Assembly (NCBI RefSeq): GCF_016735595.1
Contig: NZ_JAERRB010000001.1
Location: forward strand, 496,001-560,000
Length of the DNA: 64,000 nt
Origin: Chryseolinea lacunae
GTDB taxonomy: Bacteria > Bacteroidota > Bacteroidia > Cytophagales > Cyclobacteriaceae
Direction: 5' to 3'
Each line of letters opens with the position of its first letter. The stretch's first letter is position 1. Under the pieces are notes generated by a model that saw only the letters and a list, made by a program, of their open reading frames with translations, did no database searches and was not told the DNA's origin. A program made the translations under genes and the position numbers. Positions 8,284 to 17,465 of the stretch are shown in pieces.

Positions 8284-10335
8284 TTATCTGGAATGATCTG
8301 ACCCTTCACTCTGAGCGAATTTTAAATAAACCGTTGTCCCCTTTCCCGTTTCACTCTCAGTTTCGATGTCGCATTGAATGGCGTGCGCCAGGTCTTTGAC
8401 GATGTGCGAACCGAAGCCATGCTTTGTGCTGGTGACGGTTTCATTCTTAAACATGTTGGCCAGGGCTTCGGCACTCATGCCGGGTCCGTTGTCGGCAATG
8501 GATAGCACCAGGTTGTTTTCGGTTTGCCAGGCTTTCCACTCCACTTTTGCGTGGGTTGTTGCGTGGAGCGCAGTCACGGCGTTGTTGGTGATGTTATAGA
8601 GAATGGCGCGCACAAAATTTTCGTCGGCATACACCTCAAGGTTTTCGGGGTTGGTCAGCAACAGGGCAATGTGGTCGGGTGCGCCTACGGCTTCTTTGGT
8701 TTGTTGAAACAACTGGTCTATGGCGATGTGTTTTGGTGCGGGGTGGAATTGGTCCATTTGTGATTTGCTCCACAACAGCATGTCTTCCATGTTGTCGAGA
8801 AGGGTTTCGGCGGCGTCCACAATTTTCTGGCGGTGCAGCTGCACTTGTTGTGGGGTGAGCATGTCGGGTGCTTCTTTTTGCAAGTGAAGGAAGCTGATGA
8901 GGCGGGCAATGGGACCGCGCAGATCGTGGCTGAGGATGGCGAAGAACTTTGCTTTGGTTTTGTTGGCTTCGTCGAGCGCGTGGTTGGTGGTCTGGAGTTT
9001 TTCGTTGGCCACCTTTCGCATCCGGTTTTGGCGGTAGAGCAAGAGCCCGGTCACGGCCAGAAAGGCCAGCCCGGCCAGCAGTGTGATTTGTTGTTGGCGT
9101 TGGGTTGCCAGCGTTTGTTTGTTCAATTCTATTTCCTTGTCGCGCAGGGCCACTTCGCGCTGGCCTTCCACGGCGGCAATTTTATTTTTGTTTTCCTGCG
9201 AGTAGAGCGAATCGCGGAGGTGGTGATAAAGTTTGAAATTCAGAAAGGCATTCTTGTGATCGCCCTTCAGCGCCTGCAATTCGGCGAGGTCGCCATAGAA
9301 AATATATTCGGTATCCTTGTCGCCAATTTCGCGGCACGCCTCAAGGGCATGCTGGATATAGGTCTCGCCCACGTTGAGCAACGCCTGGTTGCTGGTGGGA
9401 ATCTGGTGTTTGTTCCTGAACGCAAGCGACAACGTGTCGCCCGACTTCACCATGTCTACAAACACCTGCCCGAGCTGCCCTTCGGTGATGGCCACATAGG
9501 GCGAATGGCTGCTCACGGTCAAATATATTTTCCGGGCACGGTCCAGGTATTCAAGACTCAGCCTGTAGTTCTTTCTGAACAACTTGCCCAGACTGGAACA
9601 TACATTGGCCTGCCCCATTTTGTTTCCCAACTGGTCGAACAGCGCCAGGGCTTTCAAATTGTAGGTGGCCGCGTTGGCAGAGTCGCCCATGTGCGAATAG
9701 GTGTCGCCGATGTTGTAGAGCTCGTTGGCGATGCTGGTTTTGTTTTTGGCGAGCTCTTTTTTTGCCAGGGCTTTGAACGAATAGTCGAGTGACTTTTCAT
9801 AGTCGCGCTGCAAATAATAGATCACCGAAATGGCCGACAAACAAATGGCCACTTCCCAATGGTTGTCGGGCAAGGTTTCCTGAATCTGCAGGGCTTGAAA
9901 ATAATACTGTATGGCCTGTGGAAAATCGCTGGTGCGTTCATAGGATTGCCCGAGCGCGTATAGCGACATACCCTCCCCTCTTTTGTAGGCGATGGACTGA
10001 TAGGTTGCTATCGCATCCTTCAAATAACCGACAGCCTTCTCCGGACTTCCGTTAAAATTATAGACGTTGCCAAAAGCAAGCTTCGCATCGGCAATGCCCC
10101 GCTGCCATTTCATTTTTGTGGACAACTGCATCACGCTGTCGGCATAGTGCAATGCCTGATCCTGGTCGATGTCGATGTAGAGGTCCGACAGGCGGGAATA
10201 CAATTTCGCTTTGAGGGTGTCGTTGTGTGTGGCCTTCAATTTCGTCTCCAACGAATCTACCAACCGTTGCCCGTGCTGCGACTTTGCCGGGGCAAACAGA
10301 AACAACGCGAACGCAACCAGAACAACTCCTCTCAT
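8284..10335 (-). CDS. TPR-containing membrane sensor histidine kinase
   Basis: A 683-residue protein with signal peptide (residues 1-19), a periplasmic-type TPR array to about residue 370 (repeated ALHYADSVMQL, AIQYYFQALQIQE, SLDYSFKALAKKE), a coiled region, one membrane helix (ITLLAGLAFLAVTGLLLY), and a cytoplasmic kinase core. The phosphoacceptor segment is FFAILSHDLRGP; the ATPase domain has NITNNAV (N box), IADNGPGM (G1) and GFGSHIV (G2). It would sense an unknown signal through the TPRs and phosphorylate the LytTR regulator encoded 5 bases upstream in the same operon, an arrangement common in Bacteroidota. Confidence 0.9.
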   Translation of the reverse strand: MRGVVLVAFALFLFAPAKSQHGQRLVDSLETKLKATHNDTLKAKLYSRLSDLYIDIDQDQALHYADSVMQLSTKMKWQRGIADAKLAFGNVYNFNGSPEKAVGYLKDAIATYQSIAYKRGEGMSLYALGQSYERTSDFPQAIQYYFQALQIQETLPDNHWEVAICLSAISVIYYLQRDYEKSLDYSFKALAKKELAKNKTSIANELYNIGDTYSHMGDSANAATYNLKALALFDQLGNKMGQANVCSSLGKLFRKNYRLSLEYLDRARKIYLTVSSHSPYVAITEGQLGQVFVDMVKSGDTLSLAFRNKHQIPTSNQALLNVGETYIQHALEACREIGDKDTEYIFYGDLAELQALKGDHKNAFLNFKLYHHLRDSLYSQENKNKIAAVEGQREVALRDKEIELNKQTLATQRQQQITLLAGLAFLAVTGLLLYRQNRMRKVANEKLQTTNHALDEANKTKAKFFAILSHDLRGPIARLISFLHLQKEAPDMLTPQQVQLHRQKIVDAAETLLDNMEDMLLWSKSQMDQFHPAPKHIAIDQLFQQTKEAVGAPDHIALLLTNPENLEVYADENFVRAILYNITNNAVTALHATTHAKVEWKAWQTENNLVLSIADNGPGMSAEALANMFKNETVTSTKHGFGSHIVKDLAHAIQCDIETESETGKGTTVYLKFAQSEGSDHSR

Positions 10336-10340
10336 ATGGC

Positions 10341-11066
10341 CTACGGTTGACGCCTGGATGAATTTGAAAACAAGGGCAACGCGTCTTTATAGCTCCTGCC
10401 CACGGGAAGTCTGTGCTCGTTGATCTCCACATGCGACGTGGTGACTTTGCTCACAAACTCCTTCTGCACAGCATAGCTCCGGTGAATGCGGACAAACGCG
10501 TCGAAAGGTTTTTCTTTGATGAGGTTGCCCAACGCGGAGAGCACACAATATTTTCGCTCGGCTGTGACAATGCGGGTGTAGTCTTTCAGCGCTTCGAGAT
10601 AAAGCACATTGTGCAGTTGAATTTTTATCTGGCTGTGTCCTTCCTTAATGAAGATGGCATCGCCGCCCAACGCGGTGTCTACCAGCGTGGCTTTGTCTTT
10701 CAGGTCCAGGTATTGTTGCACCCGTTCCACCACGCGCTCAAACCGGTCGGCCTTTACGGGCTTCACCAAAAAATCGAGCGCTTCTTTTTCGAAGGCTTCC
10801 ACGGCATATTCGGGAAAGGCGGTAATGAAAATGCAGACCGGCACATGTTTCAACTTTTCGCGAAGCTCCAGGCCCGAAACGTGTGGCATGTCGATGTCGA
10901 GAAAAAGCACATCGGGTGTGAGATGCTGCATGGCATTCAACACGGCCTCGGCGCCGGCAAACACACCGTCCACTTTCAGGATGGGATGCTTGCGAATGAA
11001 AGACAGCGTGGTGAGGCGGTCCACTTCATCGTCGTCTGCCACAATACAGGAAATGGGTGCTCGCAT
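10341..11066 (-). CDS. LytTR-family response regulator
   Basis: A 241-residue two-domain regulator. The receiver domain has the acidic pair ADDDEVD, the phosphoacceptor in DVLFLDIDMPHVSGLEL, and the switch lysine in DFLVKPVKADRF. The C-terminal half is a LytTR DNA-binding domain (DAIFIKEGHSQIKIQL, LEALKDYTRIVT, FVRIHRSYAV, LPVGRSYKDAL). It is the first gene of an operon with the TPR kinase and is divergent from the IPT/NHL lipoprotein gene across 144 bases, so that operon is a plausible target (inference). Confidence 0.92.
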   Translation of the reverse strand: MRAPISCIVADDDEVDRLTTLSFIRKHPILKVDGVFAGAEAVLNAMQHLTPDVLFLDIDMPHVSGLELREKLKHVPVCIFITAFPEYAVEAFEKEALDFLVKPVKADRFERVVERVQQYLDLKDKATLVDTALGGDAIFIKEGHSQIKIQLHNVLYLEALKDYTRIVTAERKYCVLSALGNLIKEKPFDAFVRIHRSYAVQKEFVSKVTTSHVEINEHRLPVGRSYKDALPLFSNSSRRQP

Positions 11067-11210
11067 CGTTTGTCGCCGGGGGTCAGGGATATCAAAAATA
11101 ACCTTTTTGGATGTAATTCTGTCGTTCGTCTAGTTAAACTGTTGTTGGGCTATTGGTTGAAAAAATCTGCCGGTGTGGAAATAGTTTCGACTTTCATTTC
11201 CCCTCTCCGT

Positions 11211-12563
11211 ATGAAACATCCAACCCAATCCTTCTCTTATGCCACAGCCGTTGTGTCGGTGCTGATACTCGCTGCGTTGTTTTCGTGCAACAATCCGGAA
11301 GACCCTTCCGACAAACCTACCGAAATAGCGGTGCTCGAAATTCTGCCCGAGAGCGGACCCAAAAACACCGTGGTCAAAATTGTAGGCAAAGGGTTTGGCC
11401 TGGTTCCCGCCGACCATGTGGTGACCCTGAATGGAAAACCGTGCGCGGTCACCGACGCCTTTGCCGAAATGTTAACCATCACCATTCCTCCCGGCGCCGG
11501 TTCGGGAAAGATCAGGATTGAAATTCACGGCAAGGAAATTTTCACACCGGTGTTTCACTACATCAACACCGAAGTGAATGTGATCACCGTGGCCGGTGGC
11601 GAAGAAGGTTTCAAAGACGGCAACGGCACGGCCGCACAATTTAAAACACCCGTGGCCGTGACCGTAGACACACTCGGCAACATTTATGTAGTGGACCAGG
11701 GCAATCATAAAATCCGAAAGATCAACACCGAAGGTCTTGTCTCCACCTTTGCCGGAAGCGGCCGCGGCTATGCCGATGGCGCCGCGCTGAGCGCGCAATT
11801 CAACCTGCCTTCGGGCATTGCCATCGATGCCAACCAAACGTTGTATGTGTGCGACTCTTACAACGACAAGATCAGGAAGATCACCGCGCAGGGTGTGGTG
11901 AGCACCGTGGCCGGAAGCTCAACAGGCTATCAGGATGGCAGTCGCGATGAAGCCAAGTTCGACATCCCTTATGGCATTGCCGTGAACACACGCGGCGATG
12001 TGTTTGTGGGCGACTACCTCAACAACCGCATCCGCAAAATTGCCACCGATGGAACGGTGACCACCTTTGCAGGCAAAGGAAACTTCCAGAACAACGGCGG
12101 CGCATTTGCCGACGGTGTGGGAACAGAAGCCTATTTCTATTATCCCACCGGACTAACCATCGGCACAAACGACACGCTGTTTGTGGCCGACCAATTTAAT
12201 CACCGCATCCGCCGCATCAGTCCCGCGCGCGAAGTCACAACCCTTGCCGGAAGCGGCCCGGTGGGAAGCTTCAACAACGGCTACGCCGATGGTCCCGCAG
12301 AAACATCGCGGTTTGCTTATCCCACCGGGCTTTGTTTCAATCCGCGCGACAGCACCATGGTGGTGGCCGATGCGGGCAACAACCGCATACGCATCATCAA
12401 CAGCGAAGGCGTGATCACACTCACCGGCAACTATGGCTATGCCGATGGCCCCAGTGCCGAAGCCAAATTCAATTCGCCCACCAGTGTGGCCGTTGACCGC
12501 GACGGCAACATTGTGGTGGCCGACTCACAAAATCATCGCATCCGCAAAATCGTGTTCGAATAA
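11211..12563 (+). CDS. IPT/TIG-domain lipoprotein with NHL repeats
   Basis: A 450-residue secreted protein. The N-terminus has a hydrophobic signal followed by a lipobox-like ALFSCNN, so it is probably a lipoprotein. An IPT/TIG immunoglobulin-like domain follows (ILPESGPKNTVVKIVGKGF .. LTITIPPGAGSGKI), then at least five NHL repeats with recurring GIAVN..GDVFVGDYLNNRIRKI and FAGSG.GYADG motifs, predicting a beta-propeller. Such proteins are cell-surface binding or scaffolding modules of unknown ligand. The frame is open far upstream, but the ATG at 11211 just before the signal peptide is the sensible start. It is followed 18 bases later by a second TIG protein, likely in one operon. Confidence 0.85.
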   Translation: MKHPTQSFSYATAVVSVLILAALFSCNNPEDPSDKPTEIAVLEILPESGPKNTVVKIVGKGFGLVPADHVVTLNGKPCAVTDAFAEMLTITIPPGAGSGKIRIEIHGKEIFTPVFHYINTEVNVITVAGGEEGFKDGNGTAAQFKTPVAVTVDTLGNIYVVDQGNHKIRKINTEGLVSTFAGSGRGYADGAALSAQFNLPSGIAIDANQTLYVCDSYNDKIRKITAQGVVSTVAGSSTGYQDGSRDEAKFDIPYGIAVNTRGDVFVGDYLNNRIRKIATDGTVTTFAGKGNFQNNGGAFADGVGTEAYFYYPTGLTIGTNDTLFVADQFNHRIRRISPAREVTTLAGSGPVGSFNNGYADGPAETSRFAYPTGLCFNPRDSTMVVADAGNNRIRIINSEGVITLTGNYGYADGPSAEAKFNSPTSVAVDRDGNIVVADSQNHRIRKIVFE

Positions 12564-12581
12564 AATAACCACAACAACGCT

Positions 12582-14192
12582 ATGAAATCAAACGCTATAT
12601 TTTTGATCGTGTCTCTTGTGCTGGGGGCCGTGTTTTTTCAACACTGCCAAAGCACCGACAACGAACCCCAGAAAGTTGATCCCACCTTTGTTATCACAGG
12701 CATCAATCCCGAAACCGGCACAGCGGGCACTGCTGTAGTAATTGCCGGCACCGGTTTCAGCGCCACGGCAACCGACAACCTCGTGACGTTGAATGGCAAG
12801 GCTTGCGTGGTCACCGTCGCCACGGCCGAGCAACTAACCATCACCATTCCACCGGATGCCGGAACCGGAAAAATAAAAGTTGCGCTCAACGGCAAAGAGG
12901 CCGAAAGCAACGTGTTCACCTACACCACATCCTCGGCATCGTCGGCGTGTGCGCTCGATGTTTCTTTTGATGCCGATGGATCGGTCGCCACCGACATTGC
13001 GGCGGGCGAACCTGGAAGTTTTCGGTTTGTGAATAGCAACGCTATTCAGCCGGATGGAAAAATACTGGTGATTGGCGAATCGATACAGGCCAATGGCGAC
13101 AGACCTTTTGTGGTGTTGCGCTACAATGCCGATGGATCGCCCGACAATTCGTGGGGTGGCGATGGTCAGGTATTGACGGGATTGCCGGCCGACTATGACT
13201 ATGCCAATGCAAAGGCCATCGTTGTTCAACCCGACAACAAGGTGGTGGTGGTGGGCGAAGTGAAATATGGCAACGCCAGCGACATGATGATTGTGCGCTA
13301 CCAAACCGATGGAACGCTCGACAACTCCTTCGACGGCGATGGCATTCTGGTGCATGCGCCGTCGGTGCCCGACTACAGCACGTCGGCCGCCCTGGGCGTG
13401 GCACTGCAAAGCGACAACAAGATTGTTGTGGCGGGCGTGTATCAACAGTATAATCTTAAAGCGCAGGCCGCGGTTTTGCGTCTTCTCCCCAACGGTTCGC
13501 CCGACAACACATTCGACAGCGACGGCCGCAAGGATCTGAATTTTGGCGACACCGAAACAAGCAATGTGCTTAACGATGTGAAACTGCAACCCGATGGAAA
13601 GATCGTGGTGTCGGGTTCTGCCGAAACAAACTTTGTTTCCGTTTTTGCACTGGCGCGCCTCACCACCAACGGCGCGCTCGACGCCGCCTTTGGCGCGGGA
13701 GGCAGCGGGAAACAAACGACTAAAATTTTCACCACGGAAAACAGATCCTATTCAAGCCTCATACAACCCGACGGCAAGATTCTGTTGGCCGGCTACATTC
13801 GCGGCGATGGCTCTGTGTCGTCTATCGGTGCCATGGTGCGCTACAACGCCGATGGATCGAAAGACGAATCGTTTGGCTCATTCGGACACGTGGGCTACAT
13901 CACCGACGTGACCATCGGAGTTATTCAGGATTTTGTGCGCATGAACGACGGCAAGCTCATTATTTGCGCCGGCTGGTATGTGGCACGCCTCAATGCCAAC
14001 GGCACACCCGACAACAGCTTCTGCGACGGAAACTACATCTTTAAAATTGCCGACAAAAACGCATCGCTTCAAACGCTGTCGTTGCAAACCGACAATGCCC
14101 TGGTGGCTTCGGGCTTGCACCTGCGCGAAGAGGCCGACGGCAAACGATATTATACATACTACACCGCGCGGTATATGAATGCCAAAAACTAA
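12582..14192 (+). CDS. IPT/TIG-domain secreted protein with delta-60 repeats
   Basis: A 536-residue secreted protein with signal peptide and lipobox-like FFQHCQS. It has one TIG domain closely resembling that of the upstream gene (ITGINPETGTAGTAVVIAGTGFS .. LTITIPPDAGTGKIKVALNGKE), so the two TIG parts are paralogous. The rest consists of delta-60 repeats of the form RYNADGSPDNSW..DG, QPDNKVVVVGEV, LDNSFDGDGI, which form a beta-propeller-like array found in secreted bacterial proteins. Function unknown; probably surface-exposed. It is co-directional and 18 bases from the NHL protein. Confidence 0.85.
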   Translation: MKSNAIFLIVSLVLGAVFFQHCQSTDNEPQKVDPTFVITGINPETGTAGTAVVIAGTGFSATATDNLVTLNGKACVVTVATAEQLTITIPPDAGTGKIKVALNGKEAESNVFTYTTSSASSACALDVSFDADGSVATDIAAGEPGSFRFVNSNAIQPDGKILVIGESIQANGDRPFVVLRYNADGSPDNSWGGDGQVLTGLPADYDYANAKAIVVQPDNKVVVVGEVKYGNASDMMIVRYQTDGTLDNSFDGDGILVHAPSVPDYSTSAALGVALQSDNKIVVAGVYQQYNLKAQAAVLRLLPNGSPDNTFDSDGRKDLNFGDTETSNVLNDVKLQPDGKIVVSGSAETNFVSVFALARLTTNGALDAAFGAGGSGKQTTKIFTTENRSYSSLIQPDGKILLAGYIRGDGSVSSIGAMVRYNADGSKDESFGSFGHVGYITDVTIGVIQDFVRMNDGKLIICAGWYVARLNANGTPDNSFCDGNYIFKIADKNASLQTLSLQTDNALVASGLHLREEADGKRYYTYYTARYMNAKN

Positions 14193-14350
14193 CTGCCCCG
14201 CTTCGTTGGCACGCCTTGACGTTGACTTCGGAAGAAGCATGGGGCGTGAGGCCGACATTAGAATGTGGTTAAATTTTCTCTTATCGTTTTCTAATCTGGT
14301 TGCGGTTGAAGTCTTCCAGCGTGCAGGCGGATAATGTTGTCGGCCAAAAC

Positions 14351-14396
14351 TGATTGCAGGTGCTGTTTGATTTTTTCAGGCAAGCACCTGCAATCA
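14351..14396. repeat. Perfect 14-bp inverted repeat (hairpin) in the 391-bp gap
   Basis: TGATTGCAGGTGCT at 14351-14364 and AGCACCTGCAATCA at 14383-14396 are perfect reverse complements with an 18-base spacer. Flanking AAAAC (14346-14350) and a GTTTT at about 14399-14403 extend the pairing after a small bulge. On the plus strand a T-rich stretch follows the stem, so it might terminate the TIG-protein transcript, although it lies about 160 bases past that stop. The remainder of the gap 14193-14583 shows no convincing gene. Confidence 0.6.
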
Positions 14397-14563
14397 CTTG
14401 TTTTTACCGTCTCTTTAGATTTCACTACCATCGCTTCACCTTCTTTGAATGCTTGTTCGCGTTCGAAGGATTGTTCCCGGTCACGATTGCCTTCCCGCCC
14501 TGCAATATCTATTGACGCGACACACCACGTTGGTAAAACAAATTGCGCCCTTTGCCGTTTAGG

Positions 14564-14574
14564 TAGTAATACTA
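14564..14574. promoter_or_regulatory. Palindrome upstream of the TetR gene, candidate operator
   Basis: TAGTA-A-TACTA is a perfect palindrome around a single central base, ending 10 bases before the ATG of the TetR-family gene. TetR regulators commonly repress their own promoter and the adjacent exporter through such sites; the assignment is inferred from position only. Confidence 0.35.
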
Positions 14575-14583
14575 TCATTTTCA

Positions 14584-15261
14584 ATGGCAATACTTACTCT
14601 CCAGCTGAATAGCAACCTTTTTCTGCGTGATCCCCAAAACACAGCGCTAGGCCAAAAAATTATTTCGCAAAGCGTGGAGATGATTCATGAGTTGGGATTT
14701 GAATTGTTCACGTTCAAAAAACTGGCCGAGCAAATCGACTCGACCGAAGCCTCGGTGTACCGGTATTTTGAAAACAAACACCGGCTCTTGCTCTATCTCA
14801 TTGATTTATATTGGACATGGCTGGAGTATCGGCTGGCGTTTGAGATCAACAACGTGACCGACGCCAAGGAACGACTTCGAAAATGCCTCACGCTGTTGAC
14901 GCAGGAAAGCAAGTCTGTGATTCAACTCGACTTTGTGAAGGAAGAAATTCTGCGGCAGATTGTTATGACGGAATTTGAAAAGACGTATTTAACCAAGCAA
15001 GTGGACGCCGACAACAAAGAGGGACTGTTTTTGCCCTATAAGACCATTTGTAAAAAAATTGCCACCATTCTCCAGGACATAAACCCGAACTACCCCTTTC
15101 CACATTCGCTGGCGAGCACGGCGTTGCTGGCACTCACGCATCAGATTTATTATGCCCAGCACCTCCCGTCTTTGTCGGACATTAAATATGATCCGAAGAA
15201 AAACAACAAAAAGCTTTATGAATTTCTCGAAGGATTTCTGCTTCATTCAATCCGAAAATAA
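14584..15261 (+). CDS. TetR/AcrR-family transcriptional regulator
   Basis: A 225-residue regulator. The N-terminal helix-turn-helix is LGQKIISQSVEMIHELGFELFTFKKLAEQIDSTEASVYRYFENKHRLLLYL, split in the sequence as the usual three helices, and matches TetR_N (STEASVYRYFENK is the recognition helix region). The ligand-binding half is helical and not recognisable by sequence. It is immediately followed (3 bases) by an ABC exporter, HlyD and TolC genes, so it most likely controls this export operon. A palindrome just upstream of the ATG could be its site. Confidence 0.88.
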   Translation: MAILTLQLNSNLFLRDPQNTALGQKIISQSVEMIHELGFELFTFKKLAEQIDSTEASVYRYFENKHRLLLYLIDLYWTWLEYRLAFEINNVTDAKERLRKCLTLLTQESKSVIQLDFVKEEILRQIVMTEFEKTYLTKQVDADNKEGLFLPYKTICKKIATILQDINPNYPFPHSLASTALLALTHQIYYAQHLPSLSDIKYDPKKNNKKLYEFLEGFLLHSIRK

Positions 15262-15264
15262 CGT

Positions 15265-17451
15265 ATGACCAACGATCAAATAGTCCGCATCCTGCGCGAG
15301 GCCGCCCTGGCTTTGAAACATGATTTTGATGCCGCCAGCCTGCGCTTCGTCGACATCAACAACCGCAGCTATGTTCTCACCGACTTCCCGGAATTTAAAC
15401 GCGACCTTCTGGAGGCGGGGAGCAAAATCCGGATGTTGTTCCTGGAATACTCCCAGGAGGCCGCGTCGTTTCAGGAATTCCTGAACCAGGAAGACAGCCC
15501 CCTGTTGTTGTTTCAAAAAACAGGCGATGTGCTGGAGCCCGTGCTGCTCACGCCCGGCAAACGCAAAGACAGACGCGCCATTCACATCACAGAAAGTACG
15601 GCCCTTGAAAAGGATTTTGATTTCACGCCCACAGCACAATCCTGGCTCACCAACGAACAAGGGCAAATTATCTTTTTTGTGGTGGTGGCCTATCAGAACC
15701 TGGTGAGCGAATATGACTTCGATCAATCTTCGAAGGGCGAAAGCCTGACCCCTGTGCGAAGATTGCTGCGCCTCATGTCTACCGAACGGAAAGACATTCT
15801 CTACATTTTGTTTTATGCCATCATCATCGGGTTGACGGGCCTGATCTTGCCCCTCGGAATTCAATCGACCGTTGAACTCATTTCGGGTGGTGTTGTGTTC
15901 AGCTCCGTCTATGTGCTCATTGCCATGGTTATTGTGGGTGTGCTCGCCGCCGGTGGTCTTCAAATTATGCAGATTAGCCTGGTGGAATATTTGCAGCAAC
16001 GCGTCTTCACCAAGGCCGCGCTCGAATTCTCCTTCCGCATTCCCAGGATACGCATCGAATCGATCCTGAATAGCTATGCACCCGAACTTGTGAACCGCTT
16101 TTTCGACATTCTCACCATCCAGAAAGGATTGCCAAAACTGCTCATCGACCTGTCGTCGGGCACCATCCAGATTTTGTTTGGTTTGATACTGCTGTCGCTC
16201 TACCATCCGTTCTTTGTTTTCTTCAGCCTTATCCTGGTCGCGACATTGGTTATTATATTTTATCTGACGGGTGCCAAAGGACTTGACTCGTCTATCCAGG
16301 AATCGAAATACAAATACAAAGTGGCGCAATGGCTGGAGGAACTGGCGCGTGCGCTCAATTCTTTCAAGCTCGCGGGAACAACCGATCTTCCCATTAAGAA
16401 GACGGACTATAACGTGAACAACTATCTGAAATACCGGAAGATTCACTTCCGGACCTTGATCACGCAGTTTTCCTTCATCCTTCTTTTCAAAGCAGCCGTG
16501 ACCGGCGGCCTGCTCATTATGGGAACCATACTGGTTATTGACCGGGAAATAACACTGGGACAATTTGTGGCCTCGGAGGTCATCATTATCCTTATCCTGA
16601 ATGCCGTCGAAAAAATTATCATGTATATGGACGTGGTCTATGATCTGCTTACGGCCGTTGACAAAATTGCGCAGGTAACCGACCTGCCGCTGGAGAAAGT
16701 AGGGGGCATTGACTTTCCAAAATCGTTGTGGCAATCCGGATACTCGATCGCCACAAAAGATTTGCGCTATAAATATCCCAACGCCAAAGACTACATTCTG
16801 AAGGGCGTGAACCTGGACATAAAAGCCGGCGAGCGCATTTGCATTACCGGTTCGGGAGGATCGGGAAAAACAACATTAACCAACATTCTCACCGGCATGC
16901 ATCCGGGCTTCGACGGCATTGTGACCATTAACAACTATTCTATCCGCGATCTTGACCTGGCACACTTGCGCGACAAGATTGCCAAGAACATTTCGCCGGA
17001 AGATATTTTTGATGGAACGATCTATGAAAACATTACCGTTGGCAAACCCATGGAAAGTGTTGAAGACGCCATTGAGGCGATGCAAAAAGTAGGACTTGCC
17101 GATCAGCTCAACGCATTGCCCGAAGGCCTCAGCACACCCTTGCTGAGCGGCGGCAAAGGCATGTCTTCGTCTATGATCCAGAAAATGATATTGGCCCGCT
17201 GCCTGGCAAAAAAACCAGGACTGTTGATTTTGAACGACTTCTTCAGCGGATTGAAAAAGGAAAACAAGCTGGCTCTGGTAAACGTGGTGATCTCCAGCGA
17301 AAACCCCTGGACACTGATCGCGGTCTCTAACGACCCCATTGTGATGGCCGCCTGCGATCGCGTCATTGTTTTGCAAAACGGCATCGTGGCCCAACAAGGA
17401 ACCTTCGAAGACTTAGTGAAACTCGGCACCCTCAATACCTACATCGATTAA
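15265..17451 (+). CDS. ABC exporter (type I secretion-like) with degenerate nucleotide-binding motifs
   Basis: A 728-residue half-transporter: an N-terminal soluble region of about 165 residues, a six-helix exporter membrane domain (about 170-460) and a C-terminal ATPase. The N-terminal region sits where C39 peptidase domains occur but has no DCGP motif. Walker A is intact (GSGGSGKTTL, about 528-537). Other motifs deviate: LSGGKGMSSS for the LSGGQ signature (about 627), LLILNDFFSG for Walker B (Asp to Asn, Glu to Asp; about 652), and LIAVSND where the switch His is expected (Asn). It may hydrolyse ATP slowly or pair with another subunit. With HlyD and TolC genes downstream it should form an envelope-spanning exporter; substrate unknown. 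Confidence 0.85.
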   Translation: MTNDQIVRILREAALALKHDFDAASLRFVDINNRSYVLTDFPEFKRDLLEAGSKIRMLFLEYSQEAASFQEFLNQEDSPLLLFQKTGDVLEPVLLTPGKRKDRRAIHITESTALEKDFDFTPTAQSWLTNEQGQIIFFVVVAYQNLVSEYDFDQSSKGESLTPVRRLLRLMSTERKDILYILFYAIIIGLTGLILPLGIQSTVELISGGVVFSSVYVLIAMVIVGVLAAGGLQIMQISLVEYLQQRVFTKAALEFSFRIPRIRIESILNSYAPELVNRFFDILTIQKGLPKLLIDLSSGTIQILFGLILLSLYHPFFVFFSLILVATLVIIFYLTGAKGLDSSIQESKYKYKVAQWLEELARALNSFKLAGTTDLPIKKTDYNVNNYLKYRKIHFRTLITQFSFILLFKAAVTGGLLIMGTILVIDREITLGQFVASEVIIILILNAVEKIIMYMDVVYDLLTAVDKIAQVTDLPLEKVGGIDFPKSLWQSGYSIATKDLRYKYPNAKDYILKGVNLDIKAGERICITGSGGSGKTTLTNILTGMHPGFDGIVTINNYSIRDLDLAHLRDKIAKNISPEDIFDGTIYENITVGKPMESVEDAIEAMQKVGLADQLNALPEGLSTPLLSGGKGMSSSMIQKMILARCLAKKPGLLILNDFFSGLKKENKLALVNVVISSENPWTLIAVSNDPIVMAACDRVIVLQNGIVAQQGTFEDLVKLGTLNTYID

Positions 17452-17465
17452 AAAATCTCTGCGCC

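Noticed and set aside
10413-11210. N-terminal extension of the NHL-repeat protein frame
   Set aside because: It lies antisense to the LytTR regulator gene. The signal peptide and domains begin at ATG 11211.
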